The notes beneath the pieces were generated by a model, which saw only the letters and a list, made by a program, of their open reading frames with translations, was not told the origin of the DNA and searched no databases. Made by a program: the position numbers and the translations under genes. A stretch of 64,000 bases of DNA from positions 558,001 through 622,000 of the forward strand of contig BCIK01000009.1 in NCBI GenBank assembly GCA_039545295.1. The letters run 5' to 3'. The stretch comes from Udeniomyces pyricola (lineage: Eukaryota; Basidiomycota; Tremellomycetes; Cystofilobasidiales; Mrakiaceae). Each line of letters starts with the position of its first letter. Within the stretch, counting starts at the first letter, position 1. Of this stretch, positions 1 to 12,296 are shown piece after piece.

Positions 1-307
1 CTGTCCCGCTGAGGCAGCTAGTAGATCCATGACGCCAGGCCATCCATCTCATCAAGGCAAACGAGACGCGATCAGTTCAAGGGCCGGGCATATAGGAGAC
101 GTTCGACGCGCTTCGGTCTGCAGCCTTGTTCTCCATCCTCATCATCTGATTCCATCAGCCGGTTCCCGTCGATTGACGTCCTCTCACCAGCACACAGGTC
201 TCTCTCTCCAAGGCTTCACTTTCACTCCGCTTCCTCATCCTTACTCGAATCGCCTTTCTTGTTCATCCGTTCGGCCCCTTGGCCTTCCTTCCCTCGGCAC
301 TCCTAAC
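1..307. other. 5' flank of the Ras-GAP gene
   Basis: This stretch precedes the chosen ATG at 308. The reading frame is open back to an in-frame ATG at 29, but the intervening residues are low-complexity Ser/Leu/Pro/His and look like a translated pyrimidine-rich leader. It probably holds the 5' UTR and part of the promoter. I see no clear TATA box. The window begins here, so an upstream non-coding exon cannot be excluded. Confidence 0.4.
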
Positions 308-3300
308 ATGACGTCTATCCCCTCATCTTCGCCCATCTTGACGTCTCGAGCTCATCCTCATACTCGCAACGCGTCTCGGTCGAGCTCGATCCAACATCAC
401 TATCCTAATGACGCGCCTGAATCCTCCTCGAATGATCGTAATGGCTGGCGAGGCGACTTGGAACCCTCGCGACTGGGCGTCAAAGGGAAGCGGACAGGCG
501 TCGTCCCGAGAGTGCTACAGATCATGCTCGCTAGAGTGAGTCGAACTGATAGAATCCCCACCTTTTCGCCAGAGCTATCTTGGATGAGCTTGGTCAGGAC
601 TATGCCGAGATGTGCTTATCACGCGATTGCCGTTTCTGGCTCACCTCTACGCATAGGTCCCGACGCATCCTAGCCCATCTTCCACATGCTTTCCTCACTT
701 GAATGATGTGCAGAGTCGACGGGCTCTCGAAAGGCTGCTAAACCTGTCCCAAACCCATCTTATGGACGTCGTAGAAGCTGTGATGGAATCGCTCCAGGAC
801 TTTATCAAGGTATGGTAACGCGTGGCCGTACGCAGCAGCAGCAGCAGCGAGTAGCCGCCGTCAGCGTTGCGGACGTGCAGTGCCGGATATGATCATTCGT
901 CTGACACACTTGCTGACTTGATATCGCTTCTCCTTATTGCTCAACTCTCATCAACATGATGTAGTCCTACCGAGCTACGGCTTTGTCAGAAGATGCGCAC
1001 AATCTTTGCTCTCAGCTCCTCCTCCTCTCCGTCCTCCTTCACGTCTTACCTCCCGCGCCGAGGCCTCCCACTGCAAACAACGTTATGACTTCTCTTGATC
1101 TCGACGACTCTATGACCGACTCTCTACTCGATCTCATATCGTTTCTCTATGCGCCTCATCAAATCCATACCATCCACCCCTCACGAGCCTCAGAGGAGTC
1201 ATCACGAGCTTCTTACTCCCACTTGGCCAACAAACCCCTCTTTCGACCATCCTCATCACGTCATCAGCATGTTGCGTCGACCTCTCGCTCCGGTCCGTTC
1301 TCTCCAGCCTCATCTTCCAGCTCCCTGCCTCAGCTAGAGGCGTTGCACGTCAACTCGCCTTCCCCTTCGCCTTACCCATCCTCAGTATTAGCGTCTCAGC
1401 CATCGGCTCAGCAGCCTTCCTCGAGTTGGACCATCGATGCAGAGATCAAGATTCAAGAACAGGCCGCCCAAGTACTCAAGGTTCTCTCATACTACTGCTG
1501 GGATCGAGTTTGGAGTCGAATCAGGAACAAAATCCGGCGGTTGGCCTCAGAGACGACGGATGTAGAACAGCTCTCGGACGTCATCATCATTGGAGCGTGC
1601 TATGCTGACCGACCGAAAGTTGTCCAGGTGATGCAAGGTGAGTTGTCAGACCTTATCTACTTTCATGATAAGAAATATCTGGCTGACGTCTTGCTTGATG
1701 GTTGACATACGATGACAGAGCTTTCACCCGTGATGATACACCTGCCTCGCCCTGCTCAACTTACCATCGCCGCCTCTCTCTATCCACTGCTTCTTGCTTT
1801 CGTTCGCGAATGCCCTGAAGATATCGTCGACCTGTACCGCCATAACCGCCGACTCGAGGGCGATCCTTCTTCTCTCTTCGACGTCTGCTTTACCCTCGTC
1901 GGCGACGGCAACACGTTGACGGCCAAGAAGGGAGGAAGCTTTTGGCCATTCATGGCTCTCTTGCTCGGATTTTGCCCAGATATCGTGCTCAGGATCGTGG
2001 ATGGAGATGTGGACGGCGGAAGGAGCGGCATGGGCAGTCTTGGGAAGAAGGTATGTCGTATCTTGCGAACATGACCGCGACCAAGGCGTACACGTTAACG
2101 ATCGGGTGATTACTTTCTCCTCCTCGCTCGCTTCAGATCGCATTCATTGAGACCCTTCAGAGTTCGCTCTACTCGAGCAAACTCGGCAACGCAGCCAAGC
2201 AAGCCAGCCTGGATCTCGTTCTCCTTGCATCGCTCGTTTCCAAGACGATCCCATACTCGTCATTGGAGGCGTTGGTCTCTGATTTCGCCATTGAACTCGA
2301 AGATCAGCTGTTGAATGAAAAAGATACTCCCGTGGGTGATGAAGATCAGTTGTGTTGGTCTGGTTCGATCAAGAGTGTATGGCCGGGCGACTAATTTTGC
2401 TTCTCGATTGTGACTCTGCCGCTTATGTTATAGGACGTGGAACTCATGGCGACTGGTACGTGAGCTTGGAAGTATATAAACGCCTGTTAGATATTATAGA
2501 CTTATCGAGTTGCTTAACTGACTCTGTCTTCCTCTTAGGGATCGACCTCCTCTATCGCCGCGACCCGGCGTTTTTCGAGGTGAAGAATCTGGCGACTCTG
2601 CAGGGGTCGGATTACCGAATGGCTTGCCTTGTCCGAGGCTTCAGCAAGATCTTCGCAAACGTTAGGGATATTCTTTGAACATCAGATGTATTCGAGGTTA
2701 TTGGGCTCAAATGGCGGCTGACGTTGTGCCCTTATGCTGGACAGTCTCAATCAGGCGACCTTGGTTCACTACATCAGTCCGCGGGACCTATGCTCATCCG
2801 CTACCTTGAGTCCCTCAAGGTGAGTGCTTGAATCGTCATGAAATGTGACAAGAAGCATTGATCGGGAAGCGCTGATGAACTTTAAGTCTTGTTGTTGATC
2901 AGATCACGTCATCGACGAGCCCTTTAGGGTTCATCTCTATTCGAGAAGTGTCGTCGATCGAGGCCGAACTGCTCACAGCTATCTTGAATCTCTACGATTT
3001 GGACTATCGCTTCGCTTCGTATGGCTTTGGACTCGGCATGCAAGATATCATCTCGTTCCTCGAGCTTGTCTCAGCGATGCTGGTTGTACCAGTACCTTTC
3101 GCGGTGCGGTCAGCGGCTGCTGCGTGTCTTCAGAGCATGCACCGACAAGTTAGCGCTGCCGTTGGAACGGATGAACGGTTGCGAGTTGTTTTGCAAGCGT
3201 TCGGTTCAGCTGGGTTCGTTTGTGTAGCCTCGCCTGCTTTTAGTTCTTCTTGTTGCCGACGATGGCGGAGACATGGCTGACGGTCTTACAATTCATCGTC

Positions 3301-6300
3301 AACACGTCTTTGTTAGCTGGAGATCAATAGAGTATGCTGCTCAAACTGTCTTTTCAACGGATGTCGATCGGGTTGAAAGCCTCAAGACGCTTTGCGCTCT
3401 GACAAGTTCTATTCGTAACTTGAATGCGCTCCATCCCTCGGTTCGCTCGTCACCGTGCTTTATCGCATTGTGTTGTTCCTGAATGACGAATTGACTGTAT
3501 TTGACCGTCTTGCCTTTCTTCAGTCCCTTCCCTCAGTGGAGTTGATCGACAATGCCCTTGCCGCAGAGGAGCTGGCTATCGCGTACACGATGCTCATCCC
3601 GGCAGTTCCGGTCCTCGAAGTCGTCGTCCATCTGACTTCGTCCAGCATTGACTCCAACTCGGCCCTTCACCAGTCTATCCTTGGCTCAGGCACGGACGTC
3701 GAGGACAAGCTCAGAAGGACAAAGGAACGACGGTTGCGTTATCTTGATATGTTGGAGCAACATCTTGGTCAGCCTCTTATCTCATCATTCATCAAAAGAG
3801 ACCTCGATCGTCTCCAATCACATACGGATGATGACTGACTGTTTCTTCATGACCAAAATCAGCCGAGTCACCAACTGTCGCGTTTCGACCCAGCCTATAT
3901 GGCACCGAGTTCATCGTACGACCTCGTCAGCTAGGGGTACTGCAGTCACTCTATGACTCATGGCGGTCGATTGGATCGGATATCGCGAGTCTTCTCATTA
4001 GTGAAGGGTCGGCGGAATGGGACGAATGGAGGTACGTCGTGCACGTTCCCCCAAATCACACGCCTGCGCAAGTACCGCCTACAATATGGCTCATATAGGC
4101 TTACCTGTCATATATAACATCAGGCATATTGGCTCGTTCCTCTGTCACATCGGAGGCGCTTGTGAGGGGCTTGGTAAAGGGGAAAATTCGAATCTTCTCT
4201 TCATATCTGCCTGTATGTTCACCCGTCGCTCTCTTGCCTTGCTTCCCCTGGCCATCGACTTGCATTCTGACACTTGCCGGGTTGTCCTTTGTCAGTCATG
4301 AGCGACTTCAGCAACTACTTGAGCGACGCCGATGCCCTCCTTAGATCCAGTATCCAACAAGATCTTTCCAACCTGGATCCCCGGCTGATCCCGACGCTTG
4401 TCACTTGCTGCCTCGAGTAAGCTCGTGGTTTCCGTTCACATCACCACCCATATCCACAAGGGATTCTAACTGCGATGATTTATATCATTTGTGTCCATCT
4501 AGCGTTAGCGGAGCATTTTTTGATACTCAACAGGCCCCCGACATACGACACGAGTACACTTCCTACATCAGCCACACGCTTGTCGTACTTGAGTCTTCCA
4601 TAGCTAAGCTTGAGGAACCCATCAATGCCGATCTTGGCAAACTCATCCTCAACTTTCTGTCCTACCTCGAAACGCTGTCTTCCACAATCCCAGCGTTGCT
4701 TGAGTCGTCCTCATCGTTCCAGGCGGCCCGAGCCGTCAGCCATCTCGAGACGATGGCGTCTTTTTGCAAACTTGTGGAGACGCTTGGACGGCAGAGCGAG
4801 TTACTCTCATGGAAGAGTTATCGATCGTGGACAAACATCTTGCTCGATACCATTTGTGGTTGGTCGACGGCCTGCTTTGTTGTAAGTCGTCATCTACGTT
4901 CGCCTGAGTGTATCGACATTAGTCGTGCGGCGAGTGACTTAGGTGCTTCGTCCGCATCTCCTTCATCGTTTCTAGCAGGTCGACCATGGCTTGAACGTCA
5001 TCACCGCGCACGAGAAGCTGGACCTCGCCGTCTTCTCTGCTGCGAGCGTTTTGAGCGAGGAACTGATTCTGCGAGTGGATTATCGCCTCGGAGGATCTCG
5101 CAAGCGGTTGTTCACGCGTTGGTAAGTTGACGTTATTTTTCTCATCGATAGGGTCATCGGAACGAGCTTCTAGCTCAAATGGTCATCTTTACCTCCGCAT
5201 CTTTACACAGGATGGATGCATCCAAAGTCTTGCTATCGAGAGTATCATCCACCCCAAAGCTCAAGAATGCCATCGTACGCACTCGTAAGTTCCATGACAA
5301 GCAACGTTCTTGTGGATATCCACACCATATAACGTATGACTGAATGAGACTCAACTGAACTGCTGGGTTCGTTCAGTTTCGGCGATGCTAAGGGCAAACC
5401 TCGATATCAGCCTGGATCCAATCATCGAGTTGGCGTTTAGCAGCGATCTCACCCTTCGAGCGTCGCTCCTGCGCGTGTTGGTCGAGGCGCTCAAGACGTC
5501 TGATTTCCTCAAATTGCATGGACATGATGGTGGCGATGCCAGGCGTCATATCATCTTGGAAGTGAGTGTTTGCCATAACACTTTCGGCAAGCGGTGTCGT
5601 TTTTATCAGGGATGGTGTTTGCCTTAATTGATGAAATTTGCGTTTGATAATTGATAGATCTTGCTGGAGCCGGATGTGAGTGCCAATTGGTCTTGTCTGA
5701 TATATGGTCATAACCTCCGATCGAAGTGGGCTAACTGTCCATCTTCTATACTGCTCATCTCTTCACAGGTTCCGTTCCTTGAGACGATGTGGAAAGACGG
5801 CAACTCGACCGAGCACGACATGCTAGCTGAAGTCATTCTACGCCAGTTTGAAGCCAAGGGTGATCCTCTCAAGCTGCTCAAGGTTTGTGATCGCCTATTG
5901 CTCGCCATGATTATGCCCAAATCAGGATTGAAGACTTTCTGACTCCCTTGCTCTTGCCTTTGGTTCCTTGTTCTATCGGGTCTGATAGCTGCTCATCGAT
6001 ATTGAGGTCGCCCAAACATCCGATGCCATTCAAATCTTGCGTTCAAATACCCTGACGACTAAAGTCTTCATTCTCTTTGCCAAAAGACACAGCCAGTCAG
6101 TGTTGATTTCTCATGTGTAGGCCACATAATACGTGTACAGCTAAATCCTGAGTTCTCCCTCGATTCGTACATCCAGGAACTACATCCGGGATCTCCTTCA
6201 ACCTTTCATCTCAGGCATCGTTGACCAGCATCCTGCTTCTCGCTACGATCTTCAGCGTTCATCTGCTGGCCGAGGAGACCACTCGGCCAGCACTCGATCC

Positions 6301-9300
6301 GTTGAGATTTTTGCTCAGACGTTGCTCGATCGGCTGTGCCATGAGACATTTCCTGTACCTCCGTAAGTGACTTCACCGGAGACCCTATGACAGGTCTTCA
6401 TAGCAGTAAAAGCTCAAGGAACGACATCTCAATTCCTTACGTTGCATTTCCAGATTGCTCCAGGCCGCTTGTCGAATTCTCGGGGAGAGCGTAGCGCGAA
6501 AGTTTCCAACTCGAGCACGTCAAGCCATTGGGTCATTCATCATTTTGCGACTTCTCTCGCCATCCATTGTCGCTCCCGAAGGAGCCAACCTCAGTCTGAG
6601 TGGCCTCAACGGTGGCGGTCGAAGAGCCCTCGTCGATGTTTCCAAACTCATCACCAATCTCGCCAGCGATGTCGTCGTCGCGACCGGAAGCACCAAAGAG
6701 GGTTCTACAACCGACTACTCCCAGTTCAGATCACCGGAAAACGTCGCTCGTATGGCAGGCTTCCTTGATGCTCTCATGGTACCATCGCCCCAAGGCGTTC
6801 TCTCAAAAGCCAGGTCAATTCCTACCGCTACGTCTACGTCTGCTTCGCTCGACGATGCGTTCGATGAACTCTACCTCTCTCTCATCTGCCAAACGAATCT
6901 TACGGCCGTCAAAAGCGCTCTGCAGTTCCATCCCAAGAAGGACGCCATCTGGAAGAGTCTTCTCGGCTGGACTGATCGATCTGGTCTGACGCCGAGCCGA
7001 TTAGTGACCAAAGAGCCGTTTGCTTTGGATCAGCGGAGAGCGCGGTACGATGCTTTCATGCGACGTAAAGAGGCGGTGAACTTGCCGCCCTTTGACTCGA
7101 TCTTTCGAGAGGTGTTAGTCATACCTGTATGTTCATTCGCCCAGCGGTTAGCCCTTTTTTTCACGAGGTGCTGACTTCGTTTGAATCTTCTTGTCGACCC
7201 AGGGTCGCACAATCTTCCTTCTGGATTGCTCCAGTTTCTCCACGGTTGATCTAGATTTGCTGCTCTGCTACATGTTCCAAGTACGTGGGCCATTTGTCAA
7301 ACGAGTTTATGCACCAAGGCGATCCTGACCCCTCGATCCTTATTGTTTCTCATCTTTTAGGTCCTGGACGGCTCGACGTCTAATTACGACCTGGTCATTG
7401 ATTGTACCCGTCTGTACTCCTCTGTCGATCCACCAATCGTTTGGCTGGTTGAAGCCCTCAAAACGATTCCCGAGAGCATCAGCTCGCGGGCGAAAAGGAT
7501 CGCCCTTTATTGCCCAAGCTCCTATGCGATGGCCATCTTCCGGCAATTATCGTCGCTGTTGTCCGTGATGGGTCGTGAGTGCCGCGTTTGAGGTCTACAT
7601 CAGTGACGAGTATTTTGTTTACTGATCCACTACTGGTGTATTTGATTTGGTCTATCAACCTCTTCTCTCTTCGTGTGCCGTCAGAATCGCACATGCTGAG
7701 GGACATCAGTGTCCCAGGCCATGCTGCTGCTCTTGCTACGGTGCTGGATCTTGACGTTATTGACGTTGCTCTGTTCACCAGTCAGTGATCAGCATGTTAC
7801 TTCTTGAATGGATGTCATCCAGGGAGCCCTGCTAACAACGATTTTATGGTACAGACTTCTCTGGAGACGATCTGCCGGAATTTGCCGATGAGGTCTTCCT
7901 GGTCGACTCGGCGGGCATGCGGACTCGTAAGTCTTGTGTCTGAAATGAGCTAGGGTAGATAAACGCCCGATGAATCTCAAAGTTGACGATCACGCGCTTT
8001 TCTGCATTCCAGCCGCGGTTGTCTTTGTTGGAGCAGGTCTGTTGCAAGTTCGACATGTGAGTCGACTCGTCATCGTGGGATTTGGCTGGGGTGACTGTGC
8101 TACCCGTCAGATTGATTGACATAGCCTTGATCTTTTCGTTCTGCAGTCCGCAACGTTGCACAAAACAAATAGCCTCGGTTCTGCCATCCTCAAGGACGTA
8201 AGTCAACAATTGAGCGATAGCTTAAGCAATACGTGTCGCATTTACTGACCAATTCGCTTTACGTTGCTCTAGGTGTATCAACTCTCTGATATTGAGGCAT
8301 CGGTGGTCTCGCAAAGCTCAAACGGATATCAACGACTGAGGCTCTCCTTTCACCAAGGAACGGAAATGTCGTTGGAGAGTTCAGGTAAGTTTTGTTTGCT
8401 ACTCTTTAGCAGCAAACGGAAACATCAGCTAATGGATATATGTGCCGCGTTGTCTACAGATTTGACCGAGCTGAACGGGGTGAGCCTTTCGCAAATAGTG
8501 TTGAATGTGCTTGCTTGACTGCTGGTCTGATGCTGTCCTGATCTCCTCTAATAACAGATCCTTTCGTCAAACGTGACTCGTTGCTGGAGACCTCGCCATC
8601 TTTCTCCGGACAATTTGGCTGCCAAACTAGCCGTTGCTGCGCTTCTTAACTTGACTTCACTTTCGACTGATGTCCGAGCGGAAGCTCTTGATCTACTCTA
8701 CACAGGTAAATGTCTCTCATGTATGTTACTCATTGAATTGAGGGGTAATTCTGATGTGTCCAATGAACTTACCTCTCGTAGTTGACAGTCGGGCGGTGCT
8801 ATCAATCCCATCTTTGTCCAAGGCTATGGGTGAGTAATGACCTCATTTTACAGGGCTGATTCGAGACCAGCAACCTACAGCTTACCTCACTTTGTTCTTC
8901 CTGCGCAGGTCTCACGCTCCCTGCAACAGCTCTGCCGCTTTTCATCAAATTGGGATCACAAATCGCTTCTAACAACTCTCGTCTCGCTCCGGCCTTTCTG
9001 AAGGAATGTTGTCTCGCGTTTGCCCTACCTCTTGGAGCTTCCGAGGAGAACCTACTCTTGAGCTTCCTCGAATCATGGCTTCACGAACTCGCCGGTACGG
9101 GGCCGTCCTGTGGCAAAGTTACCGAACCGAGCGGTCGGCTCGAGGTTGCTCGAGATCTTATCGCGTCGAGTTTGGCCTCGAGTTGGCCGCTGCACCCCGG
9201 ACGACTCGCCGTCTGGTCTCAAGCTGCCAAGGTCGAGTCAATCTTAGAGCCTCTGGCACAAGAGCTTATCTCAAGAGCCATGCAGGGTGAAGATGAAGCA

Positions 9301-11877
9301 CAAGAAGTCATCGCAGAGGTGATACCTTTCGTTCTTATTTTTATCTTCATCTATCGACTCTGGTTCGAAGTCGCTTCATCCTACAATCTATGAGTTACTG
9401 ACTCATGTGATATCCGCTGGCATGGCCCAGATTCTGACAACCTTCCTTGGACCTTGCGTTCGAGGCATGGCTATTTCATTAACGCGGCAGGTGAGAATTC
9501 AAGTTCTGATCAACCCTCTTTCTTGTGCCAGCTGTTGTGCTCGTCGTTGTTCTGACCCACGTGTCGGCCAGCTTGTTGAGATTTCTCCACCGACATCGGC
9601 TGTAACCCTTCAAGATCATCCATCTTGGCGGAAAATCTCGGCTCTCATGACAATCAATTTGAAGCTCAGCTACGTTCCTCGCTCGCCATCGTGGATAGAG
9701 CTGTATCTGCCAGATCTCTTTCATATATCAGTGTATGTATCATCAACTAGGCATAGAACACACTCTCTCACGTTTTTGAAAGCATCATACTCAGATGGGT
9801 TTTCGGCATCACCACAACAGGATATGCCTCGCCACTTCAAAGGATCCGGAACGTTCGCGGGTCGAAGGCCTCATCCTCAACACCGTCCATTCCTTGGCCA
9901 ATCATGCAGGCATCGAAACAGACAAGCTGGAGGATACACTGCGAGCTCAACGTGCCACGCCACCCTATTCAGTACCGGAAGAACCATCGTATGCTGAGCT
10001 GGTTGTCGAGGCAGATGCGACAGTGGCTGTGGTGCGATGCCTGCTCGACATTATGGATCTCGCTGCCGCCAACCATGACCAACGAAATATTTGGCAAGGT
10101 AAGTTTAAGGCCGCCTGTTTCACCTTGGTTCCAATCAAAGGCTGTTATGTCTCAGACGTTGATGAACAGGCCATATGTCGCTTTTGATCTTGACCTGCTC
10201 CAGCTCGATGGCTTGGCGTAACCATCGGCTCGACACTCGGCCATAATCCTACAATCAAGGCAACTTCACTTCTTATCCTCGAGAGCCTGCTCTTTGAGGG
10301 AATTTGCGACTTGTTTGTGCCGGTCAGTGACACTCTACTGATCATACCTGGCTGAATGTTCTACCCGGTAAATTCGTACTAAATCTAACGACGTTTTTAT
10401 CAGCTTCTCGAATCTTTAGCAACTAGCCTCACGTCAAGTCGCACCTCGTGCTTGGAGCTGGTGGCCACCTTGCGACTTGTTTCGTCGGGCATCACCTTTC
10501 TTCCGACCGAGTCTGTCATGGCGTGCTTTTGGATCGGAGTCGCGAGTGAGTTTGTCTCTTATGATCCCCCTTAATCGCGGCAGCCCAGTACCACATGATG
10601 ATCCAACATATGCTGATGTCTATTAACCTCCTTTGTCCGGTAGTCTCGCAGATTAGTCCGTTCCATTTCACAGCAGCCATCCAGTTGGTTGCTGGTGCCC
10701 TTCGGACGCTCGTTTCGCGCGGTTGTACCCCGCATCCGACCGATTTTGTCAAAGCCCTCCACCTTCAATCGGGAGGCCTCGTCAACGTTGCTGCGGATTG
10801 GTGCGTGGATTTTGAAAGCTCTTTTGCGTTTTCGATCCTCATCCTCGTACGTAGCATCTTTTGGACCGAGATTTCGAAAAGAATGTCCCTCGGTGGGTGG
10901 CGTTCGTTGCTGACCGTTTGTTTCCGTTTGTGACATTGGCCTCATAGTTGTTCCGAGGGGTCAAGTTATCACCTACACTCGTTGGCGAGGTATTCAGTGA
11001 CGCTCTTCGAATCCTCTTGGCCTCTCGACTCTTGCGACCTCCAGAAGAGCTTGCCCTCGCCGTTGGCATCTTGAAGCTCGACCCATCCATCGATATTGAG
11101 GCTGTATATGGTCGCACCCTTCTGAAAGGCGAACCCTGGGACTCCCTGCCCCTCCTCGTAAATAACACCGCTTGTAAGACGCGAGCAAGTCGATTATGCC
11201 ATATGCTGACTTTTCTTCTTTTGATTCTGATGTCAACCAGGACGCCAAGGACACCACTTGTCTCCTGGTCTTCCTCTCTACCGTTCTCGAAGCGTCCTTG
11301 AGCGAGGCCGACAAGCGTATGCCCTTGAAACTTCTCGCCCGAGCGGCTAGCGAAGCACCGTCAATACTTGACTCAGTGTACGTCCATGACTGGATAAGAT
11401 TGCTTTGCATGGGTCTTCTTTCAATTTATTGATGGATCCCCCCCCCCCCCTCGACCGTCCCCGTCTTACCTTCTGTCTCCGATATCTGGTTATCACGGTG
11501 TAGATCTGGCCTTTTGTTGCCAGAGATCGAGGAGCTAGTCGCAACGTGTCAAGACGAGTATCTATCGACTCTCATCGATCACATCCTTCCCGGTCTCCTC
11601 TCGCATTCAGCTTCAGACGATCCGACCCGGTCCCTTGTAGCGTTGGAGCAAAGAGGGTGGGTCAACATTTTCACTTCTCGTCCCCTCAGGCTGAGCAAGC
11701 ATTTCGACTTTTGAACTGACATAGTTTTCTCACCTTTTTCCATGCAGGCTGACGGCTCTGGTGACTTGTCATAACCCTCCAAAACCATCTTCGGAAGCGG
11801 GTCGACGTCTGGCCTTTATCGCCAGCGAGCTATGCCGCGGGGAAGCCCACCGAATCGAGAACGTTTCTCTCGTCTGA
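308..11877 (+). CDS. IRA1: IRA/neurofibromin-type Ras GTPase-activating protein, intron-rich
   Basis: This very large gene, with dozens of short introns, encodes a protein I estimate at 2,700-3,000 residues, the size class of neurofibromin and yeast Ira1/Ira2. Seen: the central RasGAP domain (about 5990-6770) has the arginine-finger segment LRSNTLTTK (Arg codon 6040-6042) and FIILRLLSPSIVAPE (second Arg 6548-6550), the hallmark FLR...P motif. It is followed by a Sec14/CRAL-TRIO-like part (GRTIFLLDCSS... from about 7201, then YDLVIDCTRLYSS) and a PH-like part (about 7690-8480), the neurofibromin-specific order. Alpha-helical HEAT-like sequence flanks both sides. Known: the family switches Ras off and so lowers cAMP/PKA and MAPK signalling. 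The start at 308 has A at -3. The last exon reads to TGA at 11875-11877 after an intron ending near 11748. Some exon edges are uncertain. Confidence 0.93.
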
Positions 11878-12296
11878 TCAGCGTACTGACTGGCCCAAAT
11901 CGTCATCTTGTCGTTCTATCATACATCCATTTCTTCCGTTTTTCTCTCCAGTCTCTCCTTCGTTTTTTTCTTCTTTCTTTTTCTTTATACACGCTGGCTC
12001 AATATCTCCTCGCGTCCTGCTCGTCTGTTCTCCTCATCTCCCTCTACAGTCTTCTCCGCCTCGTTCCAGAATTCCCCGTGTTTCGGATCTCATACCCGCT
12101 TGTCCCCGCGCTCTAAGTGCTTCGCTTCCTTTTCTTTTCTTTTCGTTCAATCTGCTCTTTTCTTCCTGACATGACTTGATTTGCTTGTACCGTTCGAATT
12201 GGCAAAGAAAAAACCATATAACATCATATAGGTGAGAGAGACTCCATCGGTCAACCGAAACCTCAGTACCGGTCTCGTGCCTGTGTCAAAGATCAT
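11878..12296. other. Convergent 3' intergenic region
   Basis: About 420 bp lie between the stop codons of two converging genes. The left half is T- and C-rich on the plus strand (runs of ttctttctttttc around 11965-11985 and 12125-12150), as expected for fungal 3' UTR and polyadenylation sequence. No ORF with family features is present. Confidence 0.5.
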
